Below, in pieces: positions 34,650 through 42,839 of a stretch of 48,841 bases of DNA (its first letter is position 1; each line of letters starts with the position of its first letter). Source of the stretch: Fibrobacter succinogenes (GTDB lineage Bacteria > Fibrobacterota > Fibrobacteria > Fibrobacterales > Fibrobacteraceae); NCBI GenBank assembly GCA_902799745.1, contig CADCBQ010000023.1, positions 1 to 48,841 on the forward strand. The letters run 5' to 3'. The notes beneath the pieces are model-generated. The model was not told where the DNA came from, did no database searches, and saw only the letters and a program-made list of their open reading frames with translations. The position numbers and the translations under genes are program-made.

Positions 34650-34961
34650 GTGGTCAAATTTGACCACTTTAAAGGAACATCGCAAAGTATATCGGCAAAT
34701 ACAAGATCGCCCCAAAGTGCTTGAATTCGCCCCCTTTAAAATCATTTGCAGTTAGTAAGGATTCCTTACACCCTGAATTACTCTCAAGCAATTTGCAAAA
34801 AATGCAAATTGCTGATTCGAACCAGTTCCAAAATGGAACTAGTTGCCCATCTGCCCTCCATACGAACCTGTGCATTTTTTGCACAGGTTAATTTCAGCAA
34901 TTTATTCTCTCCGATCGATTCCATTGAGGAAAGGCAATTTTTTATTGTACCGAATTCGGTA
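34648..34961. repeat. Palindrome-dense intergenic region between wzm and abiEii
   Basis: There is no convincing gene in these 315 bp. They hold six different palindromes: 34648-34669 (22 bp, no loop), 34755-34769 (GTAAGGA-T-TCCTTAC), 34787-34813 (11-bp arms, loop A5), 34820-34844 (7-bp core AGTTCCA-AAA-TGGAACT plus 3 outer pairs), 34865-34889 (10-bp arms, loop T5) and 34948-34961 (TACCGAATTCGGTA). A further long-range pair, TTTAAAGG (34668-34675) with CCTTTAAA (34733-34740), encloses part of the region. The sequences differ, so this is not an array of one repeat. Both neighbouring genes converge here, so some hairpins may be terminators, but T runs are mostly missing. Confidence 0.8.
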
Positions 34962-34964
34962 TAA

Positions 34965-35831
34965 TTAAAGGCGCTCAAAGAGCCGAGAAATTTCCGTCAA
35001 ATCCAGTATTTCTTTAGCGCAGTCAAGAACCTGCGGCAACGTTATCCCTTTGGCAAACGGATTCTTGGTAACAAATCTTCTCCAAAAGTCATTTTGAACC
35101 AAATCCACTTTAATCGATTCTAGGATTTGCGGATATCCTTCCAATGTTTCGAACGTATTCCGCCGGCGAGAAGTCGCTTCAAGAGCAATCCTTAGCGTTT
35201 TGAAGTTTATTTCATCTTTCTTCAATACATAAAGCATATACACATCATAAAAATCTCTGGTTCGTGTATTAGCCGCACCTCTCGAAACAATTGTATCAAG
35301 TTTTTCCGCAAAAACATTCTCTAGTGGATAAGCCAAAACCGGAATTGCCTTATCGTCAAACACGCACTTATACATGTATTCTACTTCCCGGGAAATGATG
35401 GTATCTCCAGTTGTAAGGTCGACAGTCAAAGGAACTTTCATCTTTCCATAATGGCATTCAATAAAAACCCTGAGTCCCAGATAATCATCTTTTTCCCGAA
35501 TTTCCTCGATACGACCGAACAAAAAAATCAAATGGTCAACAATATCTATGCCGCAAATTTCCTTAAAAACTTTATCGACATTTTCAGAGCTGACGCTAAA
35601 GTCTTTCACAGTCGCATCGATGTCCATCGTAGAGCGGCTCCCGATTCCAAGAATAGAAGCAATCAAGAAGCCACCCTTAATAACAAAATGTTTGCGGAAC
35701 CTAGAAGCAGCAATTCTGTCCAGTAAACGTTCAAGGCAATACATTTGCAAGGTTGCCTGAGGCGTGATTCCATACTTTGATGACAAATCCTTCAACAGCG
35801 CCTTTAGCTGCATCTCGTTATTCGCAATCAC
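34965..35831 (-). CDS. AbiEii/AbiGii-type nucleotidyltransferase toxin
   Basis: The protein has 288 aa. The nucleotidyltransferase core is HFVIKGGFLIASILGIGSRSTMDIDATV: the GG block, Arg and the D-x-D metal pair as in AbiEii. The later Asp/Lys block VFAEKLDTIVSRGAANTRTRDFYDVYML is typical of this family. In studied type IV systems the toxin adds nucleotides to tRNA or another RNA target. Its ATG overlaps the stop of the AbiEi gene by 4 bp, fixing the start at 35831. The operon sits between wzm and wzt. Confidence 0.9.
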   Translation of the reverse strand: MIANNEMQLKALLKDLSSKYGITPQATLQMYCLERLLDRIAASRFRKHFVIKGGFLIASILGIGSRSTMDIDATVKDFSVSSENVDKVFKEICGIDIVDHLIFLFGRIEEIREKDDYLGLRVFIECHYGKMKVPLTVDLTTGDTIISREVEYMYKCVFDDKAIPVLAYPLENVFAEKLDTIVSRGAANTRTRDFYDVYMLYVLKKDEINFKTLRIALEATSRRRNTFETLEGYPQILESIKVDLVQNDFWRRFVTKNPFAKGITLPQVLDCAKEILDLTEISRLFERL

Positions 35832-36484
35832 AGCAGCACCTCTAAATACGCCCTGAGTTTTTTTTCTACATGAAAAGTCTTTGCAAGTTGCATCAGCTTC
35901 GGAATATTCTTTTCTTTACGGCCGACGTACGTTTTAATTGCATAGGTTATTGTCTGGATATCGGCCGCAACTTTGGCCGTCATGATTTCGCACAAGGTTC
36001 TTTCGGCAGAATAGGTGCGCACAACGTTACCTAAGGGCGTTTTGACCTCTACGATCTCAAGCGGATAAAGATTCTTCGATGAATGCTTTACTACAATTCC
36101 ATTTTCTGCTAGAGTGGGCGAATGGTAAAACCCCTTAAACGTCATGGTCCACATAAACGGCGCGCGTTCTGTCAGAGAATGCAAGAACAAAGCCGTTTCG
36201 CACGAGAATACGCCCGTCGGGCAACGATGTTGCAAATTCAGGAGTTCGTCCTCTTGCGCCGTCTCCAACTGATACACTCCTCGCGCAACCCTTACGATTT
36301 TCCCGGCATCGGAAAGCTGTTTCAGGAACATCCTGTGGATACCCGCAAAAGAAGCCTGCTTCGCGGTAATCCGCCCCCCCTTTTCCAAGAGAAGATTCAT
36401 TAGTATCTTTTCTTTGTTATTGACAATCATACTAACAAATATACAAGATATTAGTACAAACGTCAATATATCCGTTTCCTTCAT
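35828..36484 (-). CDS. AbiEi-type antitoxin
   Basis: The protein has 218 aa. The winged-helix N-terminus (MNLLLEKGGRITAKQASFAGIHRMFLKQLSDAGKIVRVARGVYQL, about residues 29-73) and the C-terminal block ERTLCEIM resemble AbiEi antitoxins, which bind their own promoter and block the toxin. AAGGAG 6 nt before the ATG at 36484 supports this start. It adds an 18-residue hydrophobic stretch (TFVLISCIFVSM) not usual in the family. A start at 36430 would remove it but has no Shine-Dalgarno. The leader is shared with the RhuM gene. Confidence 0.85.
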   Translation of the reverse strand: MKETDILTFVLISCIFVSMIVNNKEKILMNLLLEKGGRITAKQASFAGIHRMFLKQLSDAGKIVRVARGVYQLETAQEDELLNLQHRCPTGVFSCETALFLHSLTERAPFMWTMTFKGFYHSPTLAENGIVVKHSSKNLYPLEIVEVKTPLGNVVRTYSAERTLCEIMTAKVAADIQTITYAIKTYVGRKEKNIPKLMQLAKTFHVEKKLRAYLEVLL

Positions 36485-36490
36485 TTTTCA

Positions 36491-36522
36491 CTCCTTCCCG
36501 CAAACAGGCTTGAAATTGCGGG
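36491..36522 (-). promoter_or_regulatory. Leader hairpin with conserved loop before the AbiEi gene
   Basis: On the minus strand CCCGCAA (36522-36516), loop TTTCAAGCCTGT and TTGCGGG (36503-36497) form a 7-bp hairpin directly abutting AAGGAG (36496-36491). Compared with the RhuM leader, two G-C pairs become A-T and one T-A becomes C-G, while 10 of the 12 loop bases stay the same. Confidence 0.7.
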
Positions 36523-36566
36523 TCTTCAGTCGGTTTTCGCGAACAAAACTACTCATTTGTACACTA

Positions 36567-36595
36567 AATATAATTTCTCAGAGCATCTTTGTCAA
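36567..36595 (-). promoter_or_regulatory. Consensus sigma-70-type promoter of the AbiE operon
   Basis: On the minus strand TTGACA (36595-36590), 17 nt and TATATT (36572-36567), then AGTGTACAAATG. The arrangement matches the RhuM promoter. Confidence 0.85.
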
Positions 36596-36646
36596 TAGGT
36601 GCGCGACAATTTTTTTGAACAGCCCTCCCGGCAGCCCCTTTTAATC

Positions 36647-36652
36647 TATATT
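36647..36652 (+). promoter_or_regulatory. -10 box 10 nt before wzt
   Basis: TATATT lies 10 nt before the wzt ATG. There is no good -35 box at 16-18 nt and no Shine-Dalgarno. It gives wzt its own possible promoter now that AbiE separates it from wzm. Confidence 0.4.
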
Positions 36653-36662
36653 ACTCAACAAG

Positions 36663-37943
36663 ATGACCGCGATCGAGTTCGAAAACATCAGCAAGCAGTA
36701 CCGCCTGGGGCTAGTGAGCACCGGGACGCTCAGCCACGACCTGAACAGATTCTGGCAGACCAAGGTGCTGCGCCGCGAGGACCCCTACCTCAAAGTGGGC
36801 GAAGTCAACGACCGCGCGCACAAGGGCGACAGCGAATACGTGTGGGCCCTGAAGGACATCAATTTTAAAGTGGAACAGGGCGACGTCGTAGGAATCATCG
36901 GCAGGAACGGTGCCGGCAAAAGCACCCTCCTCAAACTGCTGAGCCGCGTGACAGCCCCCACCACAGGCACCATCCGCGCACGGGGCCGCATCGCGAGCCT
37001 CCTCGAAGTGGGCACCGGATTCCACCCCGAGATGACCGGCCGCGAGAACATCTACATGAACGGCGCCATCATGGGCATGAGCCGCGCGGAGATTACCCGC
37101 AAGCTAGACGAAATCGTGGACTTCAGCGGCTGCGAACGCTACCTGGACACCCCCGTGAAGCGCTACAGCAGCGGCATGACCGTACGCCTCGGATTCGCCA
37201 TCGCGGCACACCTGGAACCCGAAATCCTCGTGGTGGACGAAGTACTTGCCGTGGGCGATGCCGAATTCCAGAAAAAAGCCATCGGCAAGATGCAGGACGT
37301 TAGTCGCGGTGAAGGCCGCACTGTGTTGTTCGTAAGCCATAACATGGGCGCGGTAAAGAATCTGTGCAAGAGGGGAATTGTCCTGAATCAGGGGCAGGTT
37401 GCATTTGATGGAAGTGTAGAGACAGCGATTGAAAACTACATAAACAAAAACAAACTTAATAGTATCTATTCATGTCATTTTGAAAGAGATCCAAAGCTTA
37501 ATTTTAATTTTGAAGAAGTTGAACTATTGGTAAACAACCATACTCCTTCTGAAATGATAGATGTTTTTGACAAAATTTCATTTCGATTGAAATACTCATT
37601 AAAAAACGACGATGATGGGAAATGCATCTATTTTATCATAGAAAAAGATCAATCACCTCTAATTTTTTTAATTGATACTACAGATAATCAAAATTTACTG
37701 CAATGTCGAAAAAAAGGGCAATATATAGCCGAATTTGACCTTCCAACACCAATTTTAAAAGCAGGACATTATAGCATCTCGCTTCGCTACACGCAACCCA
37801 AAGTACAAGACTTTCAAAGAATTGAAAGCTGTTTAAACTTTGATGTTTCCTTGATTTCAAGACCCGAATATGATGCAGGGTATGCACAAAACAGAGACGG
37901 ATTAATTGCATTGGCCCCACAGTGGAGAACAAAAAGTGTGTAA
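36663..37943 (+). CDS. wzt: Polysaccharide ABC exporter ATPase with C-terminal carbohydrate-binding-type domain
   Basis: The protein has 426 aa. The ATPase half (1-240) has Walker A GRNGAGKST, signature YSSGM and Walker B ILVVDEVLAVGD. Residues 245-426 form an Ig-like C-terminal domain of the Wzt type. In studied homologues this domain recognises the modified end of the glycan chain, giving export specificity. Base composition changes abruptly near 37,380: codons such as GCC, CTC and AAG give way to AAA, TTT and ATT. The ATPase half is therefore native-like, and the recognition half belongs to the AT-rich cassette downstream. Confidence 0.93.
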   Translation: MTAIEFENISKQYRLGLVSTGTLSHDLNRFWQTKVLRREDPYLKVGEVNDRAHKGDSEYVWALKDINFKVEQGDVVGIIGRNGAGKSTLLKLLSRVTAPTTGTIRARGRIASLLEVGTGFHPEMTGRENIYMNGAIMGMSRAEITRKLDEIVDFSGCERYLDTPVKRYSSGMTVRLGFAIAAHLEPEILVVDEVLAVGDAEFQKKAIGKMQDVSRGEGRTVLFVSHNMGAVKNLCKRGIVLNQGQVAFDGSVETAIENYINKNKLNSIYSCHFERDPKLNFNFEEVELLVNNHTPSEMIDVFDKISFRLKYSLKNDDDGKCIYFIIEKDQSPLIFLIDTTDNQNLLQCRKKGQYIAEFDLPTPILKAGHYSISLRYTQPKVQDFQRIESCLNFDVSLISRPEYDAGYAQNRDGLIALAPQWRTKSV

Positions 37944-39771
37944 AACAGAACACCATTTGTTTATCATATGGGAAAATGCATTATATGCATATGTCCAAAT
38001 TATCGATGACATAAAAAAGCATTTTGATATCATCCAAATAGTAGAATGCAAATGGGATGCAGACGCCGTGGCATCCAATTTTTCTCGTTTTTACGGAGCC
38101 AATCTTCCTCAAAAATCATGCAAAGAAAAAGAATGCGGATGCGGTGCGTTTAAAATCATAATCGTCAAAGATAGTCAACCCCAATATGAATACAGAAATA
38201 CATCAAAGGGCAACAAAAAAGTCAACATAAACACGTTTGATTTAAAAGAAAAATATCGTGAATGGACAAATGGTGGAAGTAAAATTCACGGAACAAACAA
38301 TACAAAAGAATTCCAACATGATATAACCCTTTTGTTTGGACTAAATCCTAACGATTATCTTAATCTATACGGTCATTTAAAAGAAAGACATATCCATCAA
38401 AACATAATTGGATATAATGGTTGGGAATCTTTAAATCAACTTTTTTATGTACTTTCCAACACCATTGATTATGTCATATTACGAGGATATGACATAATAG
38501 AGAAATCTGCATCTTCCAACCAATCAAATGATGACATTGACATTCTCACTACTGAATATGAAAACGCTGTATACATAATCAACGGGAAATCCGCTTGTTC
38601 AATCATTCGTCCGCATCAACAAATTGAGATTGCATCAAAAACTTTTTATCTCGATTTATGGGATTTTAACAAGGGATATTATGATTTACAATGGGAAAAT
38701 AAAATGCTTCAATCCAAAAGAAAAACAAGCGAAGCATTCGTCTTAAGTGCTGAAAATGAATTTTTCTGTCTTTTATACCATTGCTTAATCAATAAAAATC
38801 AAATAGCCGCAAAATATTCAGCAAAATTAAACTATTACAAAGACAACAAGCTAAACTCAGATTTGTCATGGGAAAACATTCTAGTACAATTTTTAAGCAG
38901 CAACGATTACGACATTCCCGAGCCCAAAGACCCAAGTGTTGGCTACCATATCAGTAACGAAATAATCAACCAGTACGCTACTAGAAATGGGAAATTGATT
39001 CAAGCTCATTATTTTCACGAATACAATCTATTTTCTCGTATATATCAAAACAACAATACATTCGTCAAACAAGGTTCCGAGCAAATATTAAAAACCGAAC
39101 GAAAGTATTTAGCCAAGTTACAATCAAACACGTATTTTCCAAAAATTCTTAGCGATACCAACAAGTCCCTTACACTAAGTAAAGTTACTGGAAACACTCT
39201 AAAGGAAATCAGCGATTCTAACGTCCACCTTTCTTTACATCAGCAAAGAAAGTTTCTATTAGGGGTAATTGGTATTCTAAAATCACTTTATTCTAACAAA
39301 ATTATTCACCGCGACTTCACCCCCAGCAACATTCTAATAGATACAAAAAACGATGAATGTAGCGTTCACCTGATTGACTTTGGTTGGGCAATTCAATATG
39401 GAGAAGAGGTTACTGCAATAGAACCTATTGGATTAGGCGAAATCTACAGATACCCCGAATACTATTCAGACGCCTATGCTTTTGCACAAATCTTAAAAAT
39501 TCATTTTTCATCATACTCTTACCTATACAACTCGGCAAAATTATTTGAGAAAATCGCCACAATACAACACCCTGACATCCACAATTTGGATAAAATTCAC
39601 CAAATCATATCAAAAAAATTCTCTCCACTAACTTTAGCTCAGTTCCATGCCATTGACATTTTAAAAAAGACGCAATTCCTCACAATCACAATATGGAGAA
39701 AAGCAATCTATCCACTACATTTCAGACAGTGGGTTCAAAAGACAATCCAAATTTTCAAGTCATCTCAATAA
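37936..39771 (+). CDS. Three-part protein: unknown N-domain, nucleotidyltransferase-like, protein-kinase-like
   Basis: The protein has 611 aa if it starts at GTG 37936, which overlaps the wzt stop and has GGAG 9 nt upstream. Residues 1-145 form an unrecognised domain with YEYRNTSKGNKKVNINTFD and IHGTNNTKEFQHDITLLFG. Residues about 155-300 look like an uncharacterised nucleotidyltransferase (YVILRGYD then DDIDIL). Residues about 350-560 form a kinase-like fold: TFVKQG for the ATP lysine, IIHRDFTPSNILID as catalytic loop and LIDFGWA as the DFG motif. The wzt neighbour suggests a chain-end modifying role like that of WbdD. This is inference. Confidence 0.7.
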   Translation: MCKTEHHLFIIWENALYAYVQIIDDIKKHFDIIQIVECKWDADAVASNFSRFYGANLPQKSCKEKECGCGAFKIIIVKDSQPQYEYRNTSKGNKKVNINTFDLKEKYREWTNGGSKIHGTNNTKEFQHDITLLFGLNPNDYLNLYGHLKERHIHQNIIGYNGWESLNQLFYVLSNTIDYVILRGYDIIEKSASSNQSNDDIDILTTEYENAVYIINGKSACSIIRPHQQIEIASKTFYLDLWDFNKGYYDLQWENKMLQSKRKTSEAFVLSAENEFFCLLYHCLINKNQIAAKYSAKLNYYKDNKLNSDLSWENILVQFLSSNDYDIPEPKDPSVGYHISNEIINQYATRNGKLIQAHYFHEYNLFSRIYQNNNTFVKQGSEQILKTERKYLAKLQSNTYFPKILSDTNKSLTLSKVTGNTLKEISDSNVHLSLHQQRKFLLGVIGILKSLYSNKIIHRDFTPSNILIDTKNDECSVHLIDFGWAIQYGEEVTAIEPIGLGEIYRYPEYYSDAYAFAQILKIHFSSYSYLYNSAKLFEKIATIQHPDIHNLDKIHQIISKKFSPLTLAQFHAIDILKKTQFLTITIWRKAIYPLHFRQWVQKTIQIFKSSQ

Positions 39772-39814
39772 ACCACGCAACATCCTTTTATTTTGGAACA
39801 ATTTTCACCTTAGT

Positions 39815-40747
39815 ATGCCCATCGTTTCCGTCATAGTCCCCAACTACAATCACGCACCTTATCTTCGGCAGCGTCTTGATTCCATATTCAATCAAACTTT
39901 TCAAGATTTTGAAGTCATCATCCTTGACGATTGCAGTACGGACAGTAGCAAAGAAATCATTGAAGAATACCGCAATCATCCCCAAGTAAGTCATGTAGTA
40001 TACAACGAGACAAATAGCGGTTCCCCCTTTAAACAATGGGCTAAGGGATTTGATTTAGCACAAGGCGAATATATCTGGATTGCAGAAAGTGACGATTGGG
40101 CGGAACCCGAGTTCTTAAAAGAATTAATCGTTTCTATTGAAAAAAAACACAACATTGTTATTGCATTTAGTCAATCAGTATACTCTTACGAAAGTTCTTC
40201 AAAAACCGCAGATTTCCTCCAATCAAGTTGCGTAATGAAAGGAAAAGATTTTTTCATTAAGTACATGCTGTTTCACAACTCCATTTGCAATGCCAGTTCT
40301 GTTTTATTTAGAAAAAAGCCCTTATGCAATATTCCTAATTACTATCAGACATTCCGAGGTGCAGGCGATTATCTTTTCTGGATTGAATTTTTACTTATTG
40401 GAGACGTCGCTTACATTCATAAGCCACTCAATCATTTCAGGCAACACAATTCTAATACAACTACAGAAAATCGAGTTACGGGGAACGAATTTTTTGAATT
40501 GCATAAAATATTTATGTATTTATGCAAACGCAAGATTTTTTCCTTCTTTATGCAAAAAATTTTATCGCTTCATTATTTAAACAGAATTGAATTGGCCTAC
40601 AAGCATGATAAATTAAACAAAGTCATCTATAAAGAATTGTATCATTTGTGGGGAAAGAATAAAGTCTATGTCTTTTTTTTCAAAATTTTCGTATTTTGGG
40701 GAAAAGGAATCTGGAAAATTCTCCACAGCAAACGTAGTTCAACATGA
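39815..40747 (+). CDS. GT2 family glycosyltransferase
   Basis: The protein has 310 aa. The GT-A fold opens with MPIVSVIVPNYNHAPYLRQRLDSI. It is followed by ILDDCSTDSS and IWIAESDDWAEPEFL, where the SDD corresponds to the DxD motif. RGAGDYLFWIEFLLIGDVAYI is the acceptor-side block. It is cytoplasmic and likely elongates the O-antigen-like chain. The gene is AT-rich, unlike the housekeeping genes of the window. Confidence 0.9.
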   Translation: MPIVSVIVPNYNHAPYLRQRLDSIFNQTFQDFEVIILDDCSTDSSKEIIEEYRNHPQVSHVVYNETNSGSPFKQWAKGFDLAQGEYIWIAESDDWAEPEFLKELIVSIEKKHNIVIAFSQSVYSYESSSKTADFLQSSCVMKGKDFFIKYMLFHNSICNASSVLFRKKPLCNIPNYYQTFRGAGDYLFWIEFLLIGDVAYIHKPLNHFRQHNSNTTTENRVTGNEFFELHKIFMYLCKRKIFSFFMQKILSLHYLNRIELAYKHDKLNKVIYKELYHLWGKNKVYVFFFKIFVFWGKGIWKILHSKRSST

Positions 40748-40779
40748 TTATATATCTTTTAGGTTAACTAGGATAAGCT

Positions 40780-41538
40780 ATGATTAATAGTACACCTCTC
40801 TTTGGTAAAATATGGCACTTTCTTCATCAGCCAAACACAAACATAAGAAATATAATCCTTCGTAAATTTGGACTAAACATTGATTACTTTATTGAAAGGT
40901 ACATTTGCAAACTTTTATTTGATCGCTGGAATAAAAAAATATTTATAGCAACGCTTCCCAAAACAGGACGAATTTTAGACGTTGGTTGTGGGAACAATTC
41001 TCCAAAGATAACCAAAGCTATCAAACCATTTGCATATTATGTCGGCGTTGATATTGGCAATTACAACCAAGAAAAAGGTTCCTTAGAATCGGCTGATGAA
41101 TATTTGCTTTGTTCGCCAGAAGATTTTACAAGAACAATCCTATCAGCCAGCGGAGAATTTGATGCAGTCATCTCAGCACATAACATTGAACATTGCAACA
41201 CCCCCTTTGAAACATTATCGGCCATGTGCGCAAAAGTAAAGAAAGGAGGCCGACTTTTTATGGCATTTCCTTCTGAACGAAGTGTCAATTTTCCGAGCAG
41301 AAAGGGAACCTTAAATTTCTATGACGACAAATCTCACATATATCTTCCGGAATTTAACAAGATTGTAAAGATAATCAACGAGTCTGGATTTAAGATTGTC
41401 TACAAAAATCCTAGTTATCGACCACTAGGAATGAGGCTTATCGGAATGGTAAAAGATTGTTTCGTAACAGATCGCGTCACCCAATCAACTTGGGCTCACT
41501 ATGGCTTTGAAGCTATAATTTGGGCGCAAAAGCTTTAA
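40780..41538 (+). CDS. Class I SAM-dependent methyltransferase
   Basis: The protein has 252 aa. Motif I is ILDVGCGNNSPK at about residues 65-75. The acidic residue after beta-2 is in VGVDIGNY, and FDAVISAHNIEHCNTP is motif IV/post-I as in Methyltransf_11-type enzymes. AGGAT lies just before the ATG. In this setting it may methylate the sugar chain, possibly its non-reducing end. Its stop overlaps the stop of the convergent GT4 gene by 4 bp. Confidence 0.88.
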   Translation: MINSTPLFGKIWHFLHQPNTNIRNIILRKFGLNIDYFIERYICKLLFDRWNKKIFIATLPKTGRILDVGCGNNSPKITKAIKPFAYYVGVDIGNYNQEKGSLESADEYLLCSPEDFTRTILSASGEFDAVISAHNIEHCNTPFETLSAMCAKVKKGGRLFMAFPSERSVNFPSRKGTLNFYDDKSHIYLPEFNKIVKIINESGFKIVYKNPSYRPLGMRLIGMVKDCFVTDRVTQSTWAHYGFEAIIWAQKL

Positions 41539-42806
41539 CACGAACATTTCACGCTCATCAACGAAACCATCTTATCTACAGTTTTTCTCCAGGAAAACTG
41601 TTTTGACCTTTCCAACCCCTTTACGCCATATTCTTTTCGCATTTTTTCATTGAAGTAATATTTTTCATATGCTTCAATATGCTGTTCATCACTATCCCAA
41701 TCAATCATAATACCGGCATCACCGACAACTTCCGGTAGCGACGAGTTATTGCTCGTAACCACAGGACATCCGCATTGCATTGCTTCAAGTGGTGGAACAC
41801 CAAAGCCTTCATAGCGGCTCGTGTAAACAAACCATTCTGCACCAGAATATAGCGCAGCGCGATCTTCATCATCGATATAACCGGTTCTTATTACAATACT
41901 TGGGTTCCATTGGATGTTTCTTTTATCCATTTCCTTGAAAAAAGCTTCCCAATGTCCACCACCAAGTACCCAGACCAAATCATGAATTTCATTCTTTTTC
42001 ACGAATTCACAAAAGGCATTGACTGCACGAAATAAATTTTTTCGAGGCTCTAGTGTACACAAACTAAAAACATATCTTTTTTCGTCAGGAATACCATATT
42101 TCTTTTTCACCTCAGCAATACAACCGCTATCCGAAACCTGCCTTATTTCAGGAGAAGCCGCATGCGGAACAACCCAAGATGTCGCCGAATTCACATAAGG
42201 ACAAAACTTTTCAAAATCACTTTCCGTTTGCCTTGAATTCGGAAAGAAAAAATCTCTATCGCCAAAGCTACGAATTAGCCGCTTATGATTCCGTACTTCA
42301 ATTCGTCCCATATAATCGGACAGCAGCGGAATTGCATCATGTAGAATCGTAAAAAATTTCAAATTCGTATAACTTCGGATGGACTTAGGGATCTCCTTTG
42401 CAGGAGAAAAGAACACCTGGCTATTTTGAACAAGTTCTTTTCGATATTTATCCTTATAAAAGAAACGTATTGCATCTTGCGAGAGTACTATTCCCAACGA
42501 AAACGGGAGACGCAAGTACTTATGCGCGAAAATTTTTGTATGCACCTTCCAAAAAAATCTGTTAATACAAAGCAATAAAGAATGCTTCGGAAAAATGTTG
42601 ATGCACGGAAAATCCTTCGCATAGACATTCATAAACTCCATAGCAGACAAGATATGTTCCGGCGCAAAATACAAAGACAGAGACACATTCGGGTTCTTTA
42701 CCAATTCATCATACACATTTTTTACACAAAAGAAAATTCCACTTCTCGTAGAGTCTTTCTTTGTCATATTAAGCAAAACCGTTGCATCATAAATAATGTG
42801 AATCAT
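41535..42806 (-). CDS. GT4 family glycosyltransferase
   Basis: The protein has 423 aa in a GT-B fold. The C-terminal domain has RYVFSLCTLEPRKNLFRAV, the nucleotide-sugar block VYTSRYEGFGVPPLEAMQCGCPVV with the EX7E glutamates, and SLPEVVGDAG. The N-terminal acceptor domain has RSGIFFCVKNVYDEL. It resembles mannosyltransferases of O-antigen clusters. It is the last gene of a three-gene minus-strand group (GT32, GT32, GT4). Confidence 0.9.
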   Translation of the reverse strand: MIHIIYDATVLLNMTKKDSTRSGIFFCVKNVYDELVKNPNVSLSLYFAPEHILSAMEFMNVYAKDFPCINIFPKHSLLLCINRFFWKVHTKIFAHKYLRLPFSLGIVLSQDAIRFFYKDKYRKELVQNSQVFFSPAKEIPKSIRSYTNLKFFTILHDAIPLLSDYMGRIEVRNHKRLIRSFGDRDFFFPNSRQTESDFEKFCPYVNSATSWVVPHAASPEIRQVSDSGCIAEVKKKYGIPDEKRYVFSLCTLEPRKNLFRAVNAFCEFVKKNEIHDLVWVLGGGHWEAFFKEMDKRNIQWNPSIVIRTGYIDDEDRAALYSGAEWFVYTSRYEGFGVPPLEAMQCGCPVVTSNNSSLPEVVGDAGIMIDWDSDEQHIEAYEKYYFNEKMRKEYGVKGLERSKQFSWRKTVDKMVSLMSVKCSC

Positions 42807-42839
42807 ATTTCCCTCTTTACCAGCAACAACTCTATTTTT

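Noticed and set aside
34648..34961. Possible CRISPR array or tandem repeat
   Set aside because: The palindromes all differ in sequence and spacing, and no constant repeat recurs.
34746..34964. Small plus-strand reading frame of 72 codons
   Set aside because: It runs through four hairpins, has no ribosome-binding site and no recognisable protein pattern.
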